Assembly: GCF_047511655.1 (NCBI RefSeq)
Contig: NC_133387.1
Coordinates: 24,546,353-24,610,352 of the forward strand
DNA from: Castor canadensis
Lineage: Eukaryota > Chordata > Mammalia > Rodentia > Castoridae
DNA length: 64,000 bases
Direction: 5' to 3'
Under the pieces are notes generated by a model. It did no database searches, was not told where the DNA came from, and was given only the letters and a program-made list of their open reading frames with translations. Both the position numbers and the translations under genes were made by a program. Shown piece by piece: positions 23,046 through 33,547 of this stretch. Each line of letters opens with the position of its first letter. Position 1 is the stretch's first letter.

Positions 23046-23414
23046 TAGTCCCTGAATTGTCCAAGTTTCTGTGAGCCCTGGGCTCCTGCAGCCCTAAAGA
23101 GAGGAATGACCCAGGGGACCCAAGAGCAGAACCAGCCCCTGCCACTCCCAGCATGAATCTTCTAGACAGTCATAGCCCACAGGCTCAGAACATCCCTGCC
23201 ATGCCTCAGATCCTCAAGCAACAGGGACCAACCTTGCAGCAGCTCTCCCAGAGCCAGAGCACTTACTGCATACATCCCTCTACCCCCTGCCACCCACCTA
23301 TCTCCCCCCCCCCACGTATGTGCTAGAATTGACAACGGTGAGTGTGTGGGGGGCTTCCATAATTCAAAACCCATAATGCTTTCTAGGTGTCTGACCTAGA
23401 GACACCACTGATCA

Positions 23415-23605
23415 GAATGCGCCAGTGCCTCACGCCTGTAATCCTAGCTACTCACAAGGCAGAGATCAGGAGGATCGTGGTTCAAAGCTGGCCCAGGAAA
23501 ATAGATTTTGAGACCCTATCTTGAAAAAATCCATCACAAAAAAAAGGGCTGGTTGAGTAGCTCAAGGTATAAGCCTTGAGTTTAAATCCCAGCACTGAGG
23601 GGAGA
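23415..23605 (+). mobile_element. Composite SINE
   Basis: GCCAGTGCCTCACGCCTG..tRNA-derived half with GGCTGGTTGAGTAGCTCAAG. Confidence 0.88.
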
Positions 23606-23611
23606 AAAAGT

Positions 23612-23700
23612 TCACAGGCCAGGGAAGCAGTTCAGTAGCAAAGCACTTGCCTAGCATGCATGAGGCCCTGGGTTTGATCACCAGCACCGGGGAATTTCTT
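23612..23700 (+). mobile_element. tRNA-derived SINE monomer
   Basis: GGGAAGCAGTTCAGTAGCAAAG..GGGTTTGATCACCAGCACC. Confidence 0.8.
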
Positions 23701-23779
23701 TTTTTTTTTTTTTTTTTCTTTTTTCTAGGACAGGAAATTGAAAACTGCCCATCTGTCTTTAAAATGGGCTTGATTTTTA

Positions 23780-23975
23780 ATTTTTTTTTCAGTACTGGAG
23801 TTTGAACTCAGGACCTACACCTTGAGCCACTCCACCAGCCCTTTTTTGTGATAGGTTTTTTTCAAGATAGGGCCTTGCAAACTATTTGCCAGGGCTGCCT
23901 TCGAACTGCCATCCTCCTGATCTCTGCCTCCTGAGTAACCAGGATTGCAGGAGTGAGCCACAGGCACTCAGCCAA
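23780..23975 (-). mobile_element. Composite SINE
   Basis: TTTCAGTACTGGAGTTTGAAC..and a B1-like half ending CACAGGCACTCAGCC. Confidence 0.86.
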
Positions 23976-24551
23976 TATGGGCTTGACAAGTGAAGGAACG
24001 ACCATATTGGGCAGTGACTTACTGTCATAGAATAGAATTTTCCCAAAAGGGGAAAGGTTACTCAGCAAGAGAAATAAGAGACTGTACAAAGCAGTGTACA
24101 CAAAGCGGCCTCGTGCAAACAAAGCCTGGAAGAGCAGGCAGCTGAGTGGCTATCAGAGGTTTTCAGGGTTCCTATTGTCTTCTGTGGCCTTCCTTGCAGT
24201 CTAGTAGTGGGGCGCTTTGTGACAGGAGCAGCAGGCACCAAGCATCACCTTTAAAAGGAAATTGGAAAAAAAGAGAAAGTTGAAATCCAGAGCACACAAA
24301 TGAATTCTGCTGCCTTGATGGTGCCCAGGTGGTGCCCAGGTGGAATAGGCCCTGCATCCCTGTGGTAGGCCTCCCCGCTCCCTTTTCTCCTTACAGGTCA
24401 TGTGGTCCTTCCTGGAAGGGGGGTGGGGTCTCCATTCCTGGGCTCCTCTCCCTTGAAGCCAGCTGCATTGCCTGGGCTCAGGCCCAAAAAGGGAGAGGCC
24501 CTGTCAGGCCTCTGACATGCAGGCCCAGCTGAGAGAAAATCCTCATCTTAC

Positions 24552-24665
24552 CCGGATGCTTCCAGCGGTTAGGCTGGATCTGCTGGCCCTGGAGATTGGT
24601 GGGCAGTTCTTCTTCTCTGTGAATTCTCATGTATACAGATCCTAAAGAGTTGTGGAGCTCCTGGC
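24552..24665 (-). CDS. Novel gene, coding exon 4
   Basis: 114-nt exon, the best defined of the set. The acceptor is a run of T followed by GTCTCTGTAG and the donor is CCGG|GTAAGA. It reads QELHNSLGSVYMRIH, then an acidic EEE, then polar Q/N-rich sequence ending PNRWKHP, with one base left over. The other two frames contain stops. Confidence 0.68.
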
Positions 24666-24717
24666 CTACAGAGACAAAAAAAAAAAAACATGCTTCAAAG
24701 GACTCCTGTTTCTGTGT

Positions 24718-24905
24718 GCTTGTACTAAGAACTTTCTAGATTATTGAATGCCAGCCTGACAATCCTGTGAGGGAGAGGTGTTTAACCCCATCCTGCAGAT
24801 GAGAAAACTGAGACTAATGGAGGTGAGGTTATTTGTTCAAGGCAACACTAACCAGAGGCCAGCAAAGCTCTAGTTTCCTGTGTCTAGTCCAATGGTGCCA
24901 GGCCT
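24718..24905 (+). mobile_element. MIR element
   Basis: Core CCATCCTGCAGATGAGAAAACTGAGAC followed by diverged 3' sequence. It lies in the short intron 3 region of the novel gene. Confidence 0.75.
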
Positions 24906-24996
24906 TTGTCCCAGTCCTGTTTGTGAAGGAACTGGGAGGTCCCGTCTGTTGCACAGCTGGGGTCCCTGGGTGGGACAGGTCCTGTGACCCCCTCAC

Positions 24997-25072
24997 CTGC
25001 CAGCTCTGCCATAGATGGGCAGGGCCCGGAAGCCCAGCCATAGACAGCCTGTTCCTGCAGCCTTCCCCTCCC
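24997..25072 (-). CDS. Novel gene, coding exon 3
   Basis: 76-nt exon, entering in phase 0 and leaving one base. It begins GRGRLQEQAVYGWAS and ends PCPSMAELA. The acceptor follows CTGTCTCTCCCATCTTAG; a second in-frame acceptor, TGCAG, 18 nt further in would drop six codons. The donor is GGCAG|GTGAGG. Only 331 nt of intron separate it from exon 4. Confidence 0.6.
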
Positions 25073-25559
25073 CTAAGATGGGAGAGACAGCACTTATCCA
25101 TTTGGGGCAGGCAGCCAGCCTCCCTCTCATAGGCCTCAGGTGGAGCACGGTCTCTGACGGGCTGTGGCATGGAGCCCTGGGATTTTCCTCTCTTGGAGGG
25201 GAGCAAAGCCTAACCCCCACCTCTCTCCCAGCCTCTTGGGGGGTGTCTCCCCTTTGTGGCTGCAGGCTGGCCTCTTGGGTAGGTCTCAGTCCTCAGAACC
25301 AGGTGTTCTTGGTGGTGCTGACCAGTGAGTGGCACCCCAAGGGAAGCAGGGTGCAGCAGGGAGACTGAGCAGGGACTGTCCAAGACAAACAGCAGAGGAC
25401 CAGAGGCAGGAGACAGGCCGGCAGAAACAAGAGAACAGGCTGTACGAATAGGACGTGAGAGTTTCAGAAGGACAGGAGAGAGTGCAGAGGCTGCCACTGG
25501 GCCCCAGCATCTTGAATCAAATAACTTGGCCAGCTGTAGGGATGAGCCAGGGTTTCGGA

Positions 25560-25735
25560 CCCCAGGGAGGGTTGCCAGATTTAGAAATACAAATATAATG
25601 CTGAGCATGATAGCGCAAACCTGTAATCCCAGCACTTAGGAAACAGAGAGGTAGGAGGATCAACCTAGGGTACATAGGGAGTTCAAGGCCAACCTAGATT
25701 ACAAAGCAAGACCCTATCTCAAAACAAAACAAAAC
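25560..25735 (+). mobile_element. B1-like SINE inside an older repeat
   Basis: GCATGATAGCGCAAACCTG..CAAAACAAAACAAAAC. Flanking GGTTGCCAGATTTAGAAATAC and TTGAATTTCAGATGAACAAC look like two ends of one older, unnamed interspersed repeat. Confidence 0.75.
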
Positions 25736-26324
25736 AAAAAATATACAAGATTTCCAGTCAAATTTGAATTTCAGATGAACAACAAATACAAATGCTTTTT
25801 TAGTATTCATCTGTACAATATTTGGGATATACTTACACTGAAAAGTTATTCATTGTTTATGCCTGGGGTTGTGTTTTACGTGGCACATTAGGCCCAGGAC
25901 CTTTGGGGGCACCCAGTTGCTTCCCCTGGCCACTGTTGCCCATCTTCACACAATCAGGAAGGGGCCCTCTGGTCCCCATAGCCACTCAAAGCTCGTCTCC
26001 ACGCACAGTGAGGCCAGGTCCCATGCCAGTGCACCAGAAATGCTGGCCTGTGACAGGACCCCTTCCTTGAAGACCAGCACAGATCAAGAAGCCACTCTCC
26101 ACTACCTGTGCTGTACTGTCCTGTGCTCCCAGAAATGTGCTAGTGGGCTCAGATGGGTTGAGGGTTCCTCAAAGGGTAGGTGACAGCCGGTCTAGAACAA
26201 ATACCCTGAGGAGCACAGACACTGCTAAGGGTGTCCAGGGGCCTAGCCACAAGGGCGGCCAGTGAACACCTCCACTCCATTCCAGGCAGTAATCAGAACA
26301 GCATAGAAGACCTGTTGTTGTTTT

Positions 26325-26413
26325 GGTTTGGGTTTCTTTGGTGGTGCGGGGGATCAAACCCAGGGTCTTTCATATGCTAGGCAAGTGCTCTACCACTCAG
26401 CCACACCCCAGGC
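26325..26413 (-). mobile_element. tRNA-derived SINE monomer
   Basis: GGGGGATCAAACCCAGGGTC..ACTCAGCCACACCCCAGGCC. Confidence 0.83.
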
Positions 26414-26465
26414 CCTGGACACTTTAACAGATGAGTATCCTGAGGCCCAGAGAGGCAGTTCTGAG
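26413..26465 (+). mobile_element. MIR core remnant
   Basis: TTTAACAGATGAGTATCCTG then AGGCCCAGAGAGGCAG; short and weak. Confidence 0.4.
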
Positions 26466-26659
26466 TCCATGTGGTGACCAGGCCCCTCGGGTATGCTGTG
26501 GTGTGGAGACCTCACTCCTCCCGTCTCTGGCCTGACGTATGACTGCCCTTCATGGGGGCTCTGGAATTTTCTGCATAGCAATGTTCCCTTTCCACTTTTC
26601 TCTTATTGAGGCACAGCAAAATGAATGACCAGCACAGTCCCTGGTTTCACAAGATGCAG

Positions 26660-26736
26660 AAGAGTGTAGCCCAAGCCACTCAAGGTCAAGGTCAGCCTAG
26701 GTAATACAGCAAGACTTCATTTCAAAGAATGGGTTT
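26660..26736 (+). mobile_element. B1-like SINE 3' part
   Basis: AAGGTCAGCCTAGGTAATACAG and ACTTCATTTCAAAG; its end is the L1 target site. Confidence 0.7.
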
Positions 26737-27346
26737 TCATGGTATTTATACACAATGGAATTTTATGCAGCCATGAAGAAGAACGAAATGTTATCATTCA
26801 CAGGTAAATGGATGGAATTGGAGAACGTCATTCTGAGTGAGGTTAGCCTGGTCCAAAAGACCAAAAATCTTAAGTTCTCCCTCATATGCGGACATTAGAT
26901 CAAGGGCAAACACAACAAGGGGACTGGACTTTGATTACATGATAAAGTGAGAGCACACAAGGAAGGGGTGAGGATAGGTAAGACACCTAAAAAACTAGAT
27001 AGCATTTGTTACCCTCAACGCAGAGAAACTAAAGCAGATACCTTAAAAGCAACTGAGGCCAGTAGGAGAAGGGGACCAGGAACTAGAGAAAAGGTTAGTT
27101 CAAGAAGAATTAACTTAGAAGGTAACACACATGCACAGGAAAGCAATGCGAGTCAACTCCCTGTATAGCTATCCTTATCTCAACCAGCAAAAACCCTTGT
27201 TCCTTCCTATTATTGCTTATACTCTTTCTACAACAAAATTAGAGATAAGGGCAAAATAGTTTCTGCTGGATATTGAGGGAGTGGGGGGGAAGGGGGGGAG
27301 AAGGGGGGAGAAATGACCCAAACATTGTATGCACATATGAATAAAA

Positions 27347-27376
<30 letters not shown>
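26737..27376 (+). mobile_element. 5'-truncated L1 with polyA and perfect target-site duplication
   Basis: Starts in the end of ORF2 (TATACACAATGGAATTTTAT, GGATGGAATTGGAGAACGTC), continues through 3'UTR with a G-rich tract at 27.27-27.31 kb, a polyadenylation signal in AATAAAATAAA and a run of over 25 A. A 14-bp duplication, CAAAGAATGGGTTT, sits at 26723-26736 and 27377-27390. The clean duplication suggests a fairly recent insertion. Confidence 0.92.
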
Positions 27377-27377
<1 letters not shown>

Positions 27378-27604
27378 AAAGAATGGGTTTCCAAACCAAA
27401 ACCGTGTCTAACCCAAAGGCACACAGAGAGGTGTGGCAGAGCTCGGCAACCCCAGAGCCCGTCTTAGCTGAATGAGGCAGCCCAGGGCAATGGCTGCTGT
27501 TCTTAGGCGCTCTGGGGTGGGACTTAGAGAAGGGACCCAGATTCTGTAGAATCTTGAGCTTACAGGTATGGTCAGATTGTGAAATAGATTCTTGTGAATT
27601 TGCC

Positions 27605-27702
27605 TACAAGACAGGCTGGAGGTATGACTCAGGCAGCAGTTACCTGTCTAGCAAGTGAGACATCCTGAGTTCTCACCTGAATACCATCAAAAGAAATAAA
27701 GA
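27605..27702 (+). mobile_element. tRNA-derived SINE monomer
   Basis: GGCTGGAGGTATGACTCAGG..CCTGAGTTCTCACC and an A-rich tail. Confidence 0.75.
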
Positions 27703-27924
27703 AATCCCAAAACCCACAGTCTTGGAATATACCAATTCATGCTAGAAAGGACCTGCAAAGTCGTCGAAGATAGCAGAGGTGCCTGTGCAGCCCCCACCCT
27801 GAGCTGGCAAAGGGTGTCCCACCCCACCAAGGGAATCCCATCCCCCACCGCAGAGGTATGGGCCAGTTCTGAAGCCAGAGCTCCTAGTTCTCTCTCTCTC
27901 CAGCTTGGCCAGAATGGATTGCTT

Positions 27925-27985
27925 CTGTGTCTCCCTGTGCCTCAGTTTCCCCACCTGTGAAGTGGATGAAAACATACTGTCGTCT
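27925..27985 (-). mobile_element. MIR core remnant
   Basis: GTGCCTCAGTTTCCCCACCT on plus, the reverse of the MIR core. Confidence 0.55.
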
Positions 27986-27999
27986 CAGGCTTACAGGGG

Positions 28000-29035
28000 C
28001 CCCCGGTGACGCCCTGCTTGATTACAAAGTAGATTAAAAGTCTGGGTGCACCTGATACAAGTAACTCTATAGCGTACACAGATAGTCTCAGTGAGCAGCA
28101 CCTCAGATGGCCTTTCAGCAGCCTGCTTGGCCCTCCCCGGAGCTCCATGGAACATCAGCTATGAAGGAAAGACAGAGCAAGATAACAAGCTCCTCCTCGG
28201 GCCCCTCTAGTGTCTTCCTCACTGGGAAGACCCAGCAGGGCAATGGCTCCAGTTGGGTCCCATTCCTGTCCTGCTCCTCGCTGGTCTGGGAACCAGTCCC
28301 TGTGCAAAAGGGCCATAATACCCAGACTGACGAGCTGCAGACCGGGAGGCAGGGATCCATGCAGAACCCATGGAGGCACTCTGGTGGCCATCAGTTGGTC
28401 ACAGGTCCTGCTCAAATCCTACTCACACTGCGCATCTTTGGTAGGGCCTGTGTCTTGTAGAACAAGAGAATCCCATGTAACCACAAGCTTAGATCTGGCC
28501 CCTGTCTCGAACCTGGTTCCCTCACATCCACTGGACATTCAGGAAGAGGGGATGTATGATGTGATGCAGAGGAAGTGACTTCTAAGGCCCCAGTAAGTCT
28601 CTTCCTTGACTTGTGTTGTAAGGGTCACTGGGACCCCGAGGAGAGTGCGTAATGACGTGTTTAGTCACCACTGCTGACTCATCCTTCTTCAGGGTTGGGG
28701 TTGCCGCCCATTTTTTGTGATCAGCTCTTTTCCCATGGTCATTCACTGTGGGCCCCTCAGCACCCTTCTGGAAGTAGGCAACTGATAAATGAAGTAAAAT
28801 GCATTCTTGTGATTTTTAGGAGATTGGACATTGAATTGTGTCACCCTCTCCACCGCGACCACCAGTGTGGCAGGGACCCATTGGCCTGATATCAAGGTGT
28901 CTGGTGGCCTCAGCTGGTCTCAGCCACAGGTTGTCAATGGTTGCTGAGGGAGATCTGAGGACTTGTGGACTGGACTGTGGCATGTCCATAGGGACAGAAA
29001 ATCTCCCAGATGCCATGCTTTGTAGAGCGGAGTAA
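28000..29035. other. Unique intronic sequence
   Basis: Intron 2 of the novel gene. Two exon-like pieces on the minus strand (about 28.00-28.06 and 28.43-28.46 kb) were tested and break the phase; see rejected items. Confidence 0.5.
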
Positions 29036-29078
29036 CCTTCTGTTTTTGGGGCTCATGCTTTCCAGGGAAATCCATAGC

Positions 29079-29104
29079 TGTGTGTGCGTGTGTGTGTGTG
29101 TGTG
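29079..29104. repeat. (TG)n microsatellite
   Basis: TGTGTGCG followed by about nine TG units. Confidence 0.95.
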
Positions 29105-29109
29105 ATGTT

Positions 29110-29248
29110 TGTTTGTTTGGGGTGCCAGGGCATGATGGCACGTGCTCTACCATTTGAGCCATCCTCCGAATCCTTTTGTTTTTATTTTGTTTTTGAGATA
29201 GGGTCTCCCTATCTTTGGAACTCATGATCCTCCTGCCTCTGACTTTGC
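29110..29248 (-). mobile_element. Truncated composite SINE
   Basis: GTGCTCTACCATTTGAGCCATC then TTTTTGAGATAGGGTCTCCC. Confidence 0.75.
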
Positions 29249-29559
29249 AGTAGCTGAGTTCCTAGTATTGTGACCGTTCTGTACAACTGGCACAGCCAGC
29301 CAGGTGGAGGCAAGGCCAGTAGAGAGCCCATGGTAGCAGGCTGCCTTCCAGCCCACTGGAAGCCATAGGGCCACCCAGGGCTAGCTGTACTTTCTGTCTT
29401 CATATACAATGGACAGAGGTAGCCAGGGCCCTCTGACAGGCTCAGTTAAGTGCTGGTTCCACCCCATTCTAGCCAAAGACTAAATTATTGGACCTCTTAA
29501 GCCACTGCTGTGGTGAGAGGGGTAAAGCACCCACCAAAAAATGTGATTTTCTTCCTCCT

Positions 29560-29860
29560 GCTTTTTTTGTCTGTGCTGGTGTTTGGGCTCTCAAGGTCTT
29601 GTGCTTTTTTTTTTTTTTTTTTGGTGGGACTGGAGTTTGAACTCAGAGCTTTGTGCTTACAAAGCAGAGTCTCTACCACTTGAGCCACACCTCCAGTCCA
29701 TCTTGCTCTGGTTATTTTGGAGATGGGGGGTGGTCTCATAAACTATTTGCCTGAGTTGTCCTCAAACCGTGATCCTCCTTATCTTAGCCTCCCAAGTATC
29801 TTGTGTTTCTTAGGCAAGCACACTACTGCTTGAGCCATGCCCCCAGCCCTCCTGATTTTT
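29560..29860 (-). mobile_element. Nested composite SINEs
   Basis: A full reverse composite at 29609-29805 (GGAGTTTGAACTCAGAGC..) sits inside an older tRNA-derived unit whose ends are at 29575-29605 and 29806-29850 (GAGCCATGCCCCCAGCC). Confidence 0.78.
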
Positions 29861-29884
29861 TTTAAATTAATTATACTCCAGAAA

Positions 29885-29965
29885 AACAAACCATATTCAT
29901 TACCAAATGTTATCATTCATTCACTCAACAAACATTTAACAAGTACCTATTATGTACCTAGATGG
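29885..29965 (-). mobile_element. Possible L2/MIR remnant
   Basis: CATTCATTCACTCAACAAAC then ACCTATTATGTACCTAG, a motif common to old LINE2/MIR 3' ends. Confidence 0.45.
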
Positions 29966-30163
29966 GTGCTGTGAATACCTGAGCTCTTGGGCAATCAGAG
30001 GTGGGTCTGAGTTTGATGGTAGGGATACAATTCAGGGTAGACTCTTGGTTTGTGAGGCAATAAGACATGTGTGTCTGGATTTTTCATATGAGAACAGAAG
30101 GAGTGGCAAATGTGAAAGAGGGTCTTTAGAAGGAGTGGTCTGGTGTTCTAATCTCAAGAGTGA

Positions 30164-30246
30164 GAGCTGGGCTGGGGGCGTGGTTCAAGTGGTACAGTAG
30201 GAGGCCCTGAGTTCAAACCCCAGACCCTCCCCCTCAAAAAAAAAGA
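30164..30246 (+). mobile_element. tRNA-derived SINE monomer
   Basis: GGGCTGGGGGCGTGGTTCAAG..GAGTTCAAACCCCAGACC. Confidence 0.85.
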
Positions 30247-30539
30247 ATAGCTCTCTAGAGGGGGGATTCAAGTATGATATATATTGGATACATAGCAATA
30301 ACCTTTGCAAATGCTGCAACACACCTCCAGCACATCAAAAAAAAAAAAGAGAAGAAGAAGAAGAATTCTCTAAGTGTGGCTCAGTAGAACTAGCTGTGAC
30401 TGGCCTGAGGTTAGAACAAATGACCCAAGTGACCTCCTACTGTAGCCCCTGGTAGAACTCAGGGGGACAGAGCAGAGGCCCTCCAGCAACAGAGCTGGAG
30501 GCCAGAAGAACCTTCCAGGGACAGATGGAGCCAGAGTCA

Positions 30540-30745
30540 AGGCGTGAGTAGTGACTCACACCTATAATCCTAGCTACTTGAGGGGCGGAGATGGAGAGGA
30601 TTGCAGTTCAAGGCCAGTGCCAGGGCAAAATGGACTGGAGGAGTGGTTCATGCGATACAGTGCCTGCTTTGCAAGAATGAAGCCCTGAGTTCAAACCCCA
30701 GTCCCACAAAAAAAAAAAAAAAAAAAGAAAGAAAGAAAGAAGGAA
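30540..30745 (+). mobile_element. Composite SINE
   Basis: GTGACTCACACCTATAATCC and a tRNA-derived half, with a long A and GAAA-repeat tail. Confidence 0.87.
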
Positions 30746-30842
30746 ACTTGGGTTCAGGCCTCAACTCTGCCACTGACCTGAACAAGTGACTCCATCTCCT
30801 TCCCTGAGCCTCGGTTTCCTCCCCTGTACAGTGGGTTACCTG
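30746..30842 (-). mobile_element. MIR element
   Basis: AACTCTGCCACTGACCTGAA and CCTCGGTTTCCTCCCCTG are reverse MIR core sequence. Confidence 0.7.
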
Positions 30843-31344
30843 AGAAGCAGACAAGATGGTGTGTGGAGTGAGGAGGCCCGGGTCTGAGCCTCCAATGCCC
30901 AGTGCCCTATCAGTGAACTTGGAAAACGTACCCCTCATGGAGTGTCACAGCGCCCTGCCCCTCTGAGATGTCAGGGGGTGGAAAGCACTGAGGAAGGCTT
31001 GTGTAAACTGTGGTCCCTCCGGCCTTCGTCACAGCCATCTGGTTCCTCGCCCTCCTTGGTACAGGTCCTCAGGTTTCTGTAGTGGCTCCAAGTGCCAAGA
31101 GCCCTTCCCTGGGGCACTTGATCCTCAGCAGTAAAGCCACACGGAGCTGTCACTACACACCCACCGCAACGCTAACACTGAAGAGACTTGAATTACCAAG
31201 TGCTGCCCAGGAGGGTGGGGAGCAAGGATCAGTGGTTTCATAGCGAGAGCTTCACATTGCCATGGTGGGAGCGTTTCTACCTCAGACAGCAGCAAATGCT
31301 GCAAAGTAGAGCTTCCTTACTCCAAAGCTGGTTGTTACACACGT

Positions 31345-31806
31345 GCCAGCACAATCTCTGATGGAAATACATGTTCACAAAGAGACTCCTGCATGATGTT
31401 CATAGTAACTTTATAACAGCAAAAAAAAAAAAAGACAGGAAACAATTCAAGTGTTCCTCAACTGGGGGTGATCATGAAACCGTGGTACATCCACATACAG
31501 TAGAATACTACTCAGCAACAAAAAAGGATGAACTACAGATATTCACAACCACACGGGTGACTCTCAAAACATTATCCTAAGTGAAAGAAGGCAGGCTCAA
31601 AGCTTACATGCTTCATGGTTGCATCTAAATGGAGTTCTGGAAAAGGTAAAACTACAGTGACAGGAGGCTGGGATTCAGGGTTATGGTAGGGTAAGATTGA
31701 CCTGGAAGGGGGATGAGGGAAATTTAGGGGGCAATGGAAATGTTCTATATCTTGATTATGGTATACATATGTGTCAAAGTTCATTTAATTGTATATTTTA
31801 AATTGC
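31345..31806 (+). mobile_element. Old L1 3' end (L1M-like)
   Basis: GAATACTACTCAGCAACAAA, CTAAGTGAAAGAAGGCAGGC and TTCTGGAAAAGGTAAAACTA are typical of old L1 ORF2/3'UTR. It resumes at 32012-32062 (AATTATATCTCAACAAAGCTG) after a SINE insertion. Confidence 0.8.
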
Positions 31807-32012
31807 CTTTTTTTTTTTTGGATGCACTGGGGTTTGAACTCAAGATCCCACGCTTGGTAGGCAGCTCTACCACTCGACTAGCCCTGTTTTGTGATGGGTT
31901 TTTCAAGATAGGGTCTCAGGCTATTTGTCCAAACTGGCTTCGAACTGAGATCCTCCTGATCTCTGCCTCATGAGTAGCTAGGACAACAGGCATGAGCCAC
32001 CTATGCCTGGTT
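31807..32012 (-). mobile_element. Composite SINE nested in old L1
   Basis: GGGGTTTGAACTCAAGATC..B1-like half ending CACCTATGCCTGG. Confidence 0.86.
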
Positions 32013-32931
32013 AAAATTGATCAATTTTTTTTGTATGCAAATTATATCTCAACAAAGCTGTCCAAGCAAAACAGAAGTCAGAAGTTATCTACTCTGGGTC
32101 TCACTCTCTCTCTGCAAACATGGATGTCATCCTGGTGGAGTCACACATTGCTCACTCCAGGAAAGTGTTTGAGAAAACTCCTTAAACCCCATGGCTGCCT
32201 CTGCAGGATAGGCCAGTGGGAGAGCTATTTTGCCAGAGGACCAGTGGATCCTCCTACAAATTACACCTGCTCCAAGGGAGGTGGGGCCTGCCAGAGTCCT
32301 GGTTGGGGATGGCAAGACAAGATGGGCAGAGGCGACCCCCCCATCTGGAAGCCACCCTCTTCACCTCCCCTCCTGAGGAAGTCAGTGACTTATGGATGCA
32401 AAAACCCTGCTGGCGGAACAGAGAGGACTGATCAATCATTAAAGCTTAGAGGAGAGGGGATGGGGGAGGGGCTCCAAGGACAGGGAGGGACCCAGCCATA
32501 CCATCCCTGGACATGTGTGCTTTGAGAGGCTTAGCATATGGCCAGTCGTGAACAGCTGTTCTCTGTCAGTTCCAGATGGAGTCTGAGAAAAATGGACTTC
32601 CTGAGTAGCAGGAAGGATTTAGATGGGACATAATGATGAACTTCCAGAGAAGGTGCTGGACAAAAGCGAGCAAGTGTGCAGTCTGTGCATGTGTTTTTGT
32701 GGTGCGTGTGTGACCAGAACAGGAGAAGAGAGACATGGTGTAATTCCTTCCTCCCTAGCACCTTAGAGAGTGAAAAGACAGATCCCTCTGAAATGAGCCT
32801 GGGTCTCTCTGGGCTGGGGACAGAGAGATGGACTGGGGCTTTTCTCTAGGTACCTCTCAGGGCCATTAGCTAGCTGACCCATCAGTAAGACCCCCGAAAC
32901 CAGAAGTCTGCGGAGCCAGATGGTACTCACT

Positions 32932-32975
32932 TCCCGACTGATCCCTTCCCAGACGGTCAGCCCTGCGTACCTCTC
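32932..32975 (-). CDS. Novel gene, coding exon 2
   Basis: 44-nt exon. The split codon gives E, followed by RYAGLTVWEGISRE, ending in phase 0. The acceptor is a TCTTTTCTGCCTT tract then GGGGAAG|AG; the donor is GGGAA|GTGAGT. Two other AGs, 2 and 4 nt downstream, could serve as acceptors, but with exon 1 and exon 3 as drawn only this one keeps the frame. Confidence 0.58.
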
Positions 32976-33435
32976 TTCCCCATTAAGGCAGAAAAGACCA
33001 TCCATCACCAGGAGGGAAAGGGACGGTGATGTCACAGCCACAGGCCTCAGTGCACAGGAAGCCAGTCCAACCCCTCCAAGGCGCTAAATCATTCATGGGG
33101 TAGAGAGCCTGGGTGGCAGGAGATTTACTGCTGAGGAAACACTTTAGGGACTTGTGGAAATCAATTCCTTAAAGAGACCCCATCATCTGGCAGGTAGCCT
33201 AGGGCTGAGGCTTGGGTGTGTGATGGGGACACAATGAAGTGGGGACTAGGGGGTGGGCAGCTCTCCAACTCCAAGACAGAAAATGGAGGGGAGCCCAATG
33301 CCAGGGCAGAGAAAAGGAAGGGCACATTCCCTACACCCAGAGGGAAGAAGCAGAGAAGGAGCCCTGGCTCACCTGTGCCTTCTGTCATGTGTGTGGAGTT
33401 TTGTGTCCGGACCCATGAGAGAGTATGACGCAAGA

Positions 33436-33547
33436 AGTTTGGGTCATACTTGCAATTCTAGAACTCAGGAGGCTAAAGTCAGAAGATCATGAGTTCAAGG
33501 TTAGCCTGGGTTACATTTTGAGACCCTGTCTCAAACAAACAAATAAG
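33436..33547 (+). mobile_element. B1-like SINE
   Basis: GGTCATACTTGCAATTCTAG..GAGACCCTGTCTCAAACAAA. Confidence 0.82.

Noticed and set aside
27999..28056. Possible minus-strand exon (donor CCCCT|GTAAGC)
   Set aside because: About 57 nt, which does not change phase, and the entry and exit phases conflict with exons 2 and 3.
28412..28440. Possible minus-strand microexon with donor CGCAGT|GTGAGT
   Set aside because: Length is a multiple of three but it would have to enter in phase 0 between exons 2 and 3; possible as an alternative exon, not supported.
33375..33433. Possible extra minus-strand exon with donor GCACAG|GTGAGC near 33,375
   Set aside because: The donor is good but no acceptor is found before the SINE on its right, and adding it between exons 1 and 2 is not needed to keep the frame.
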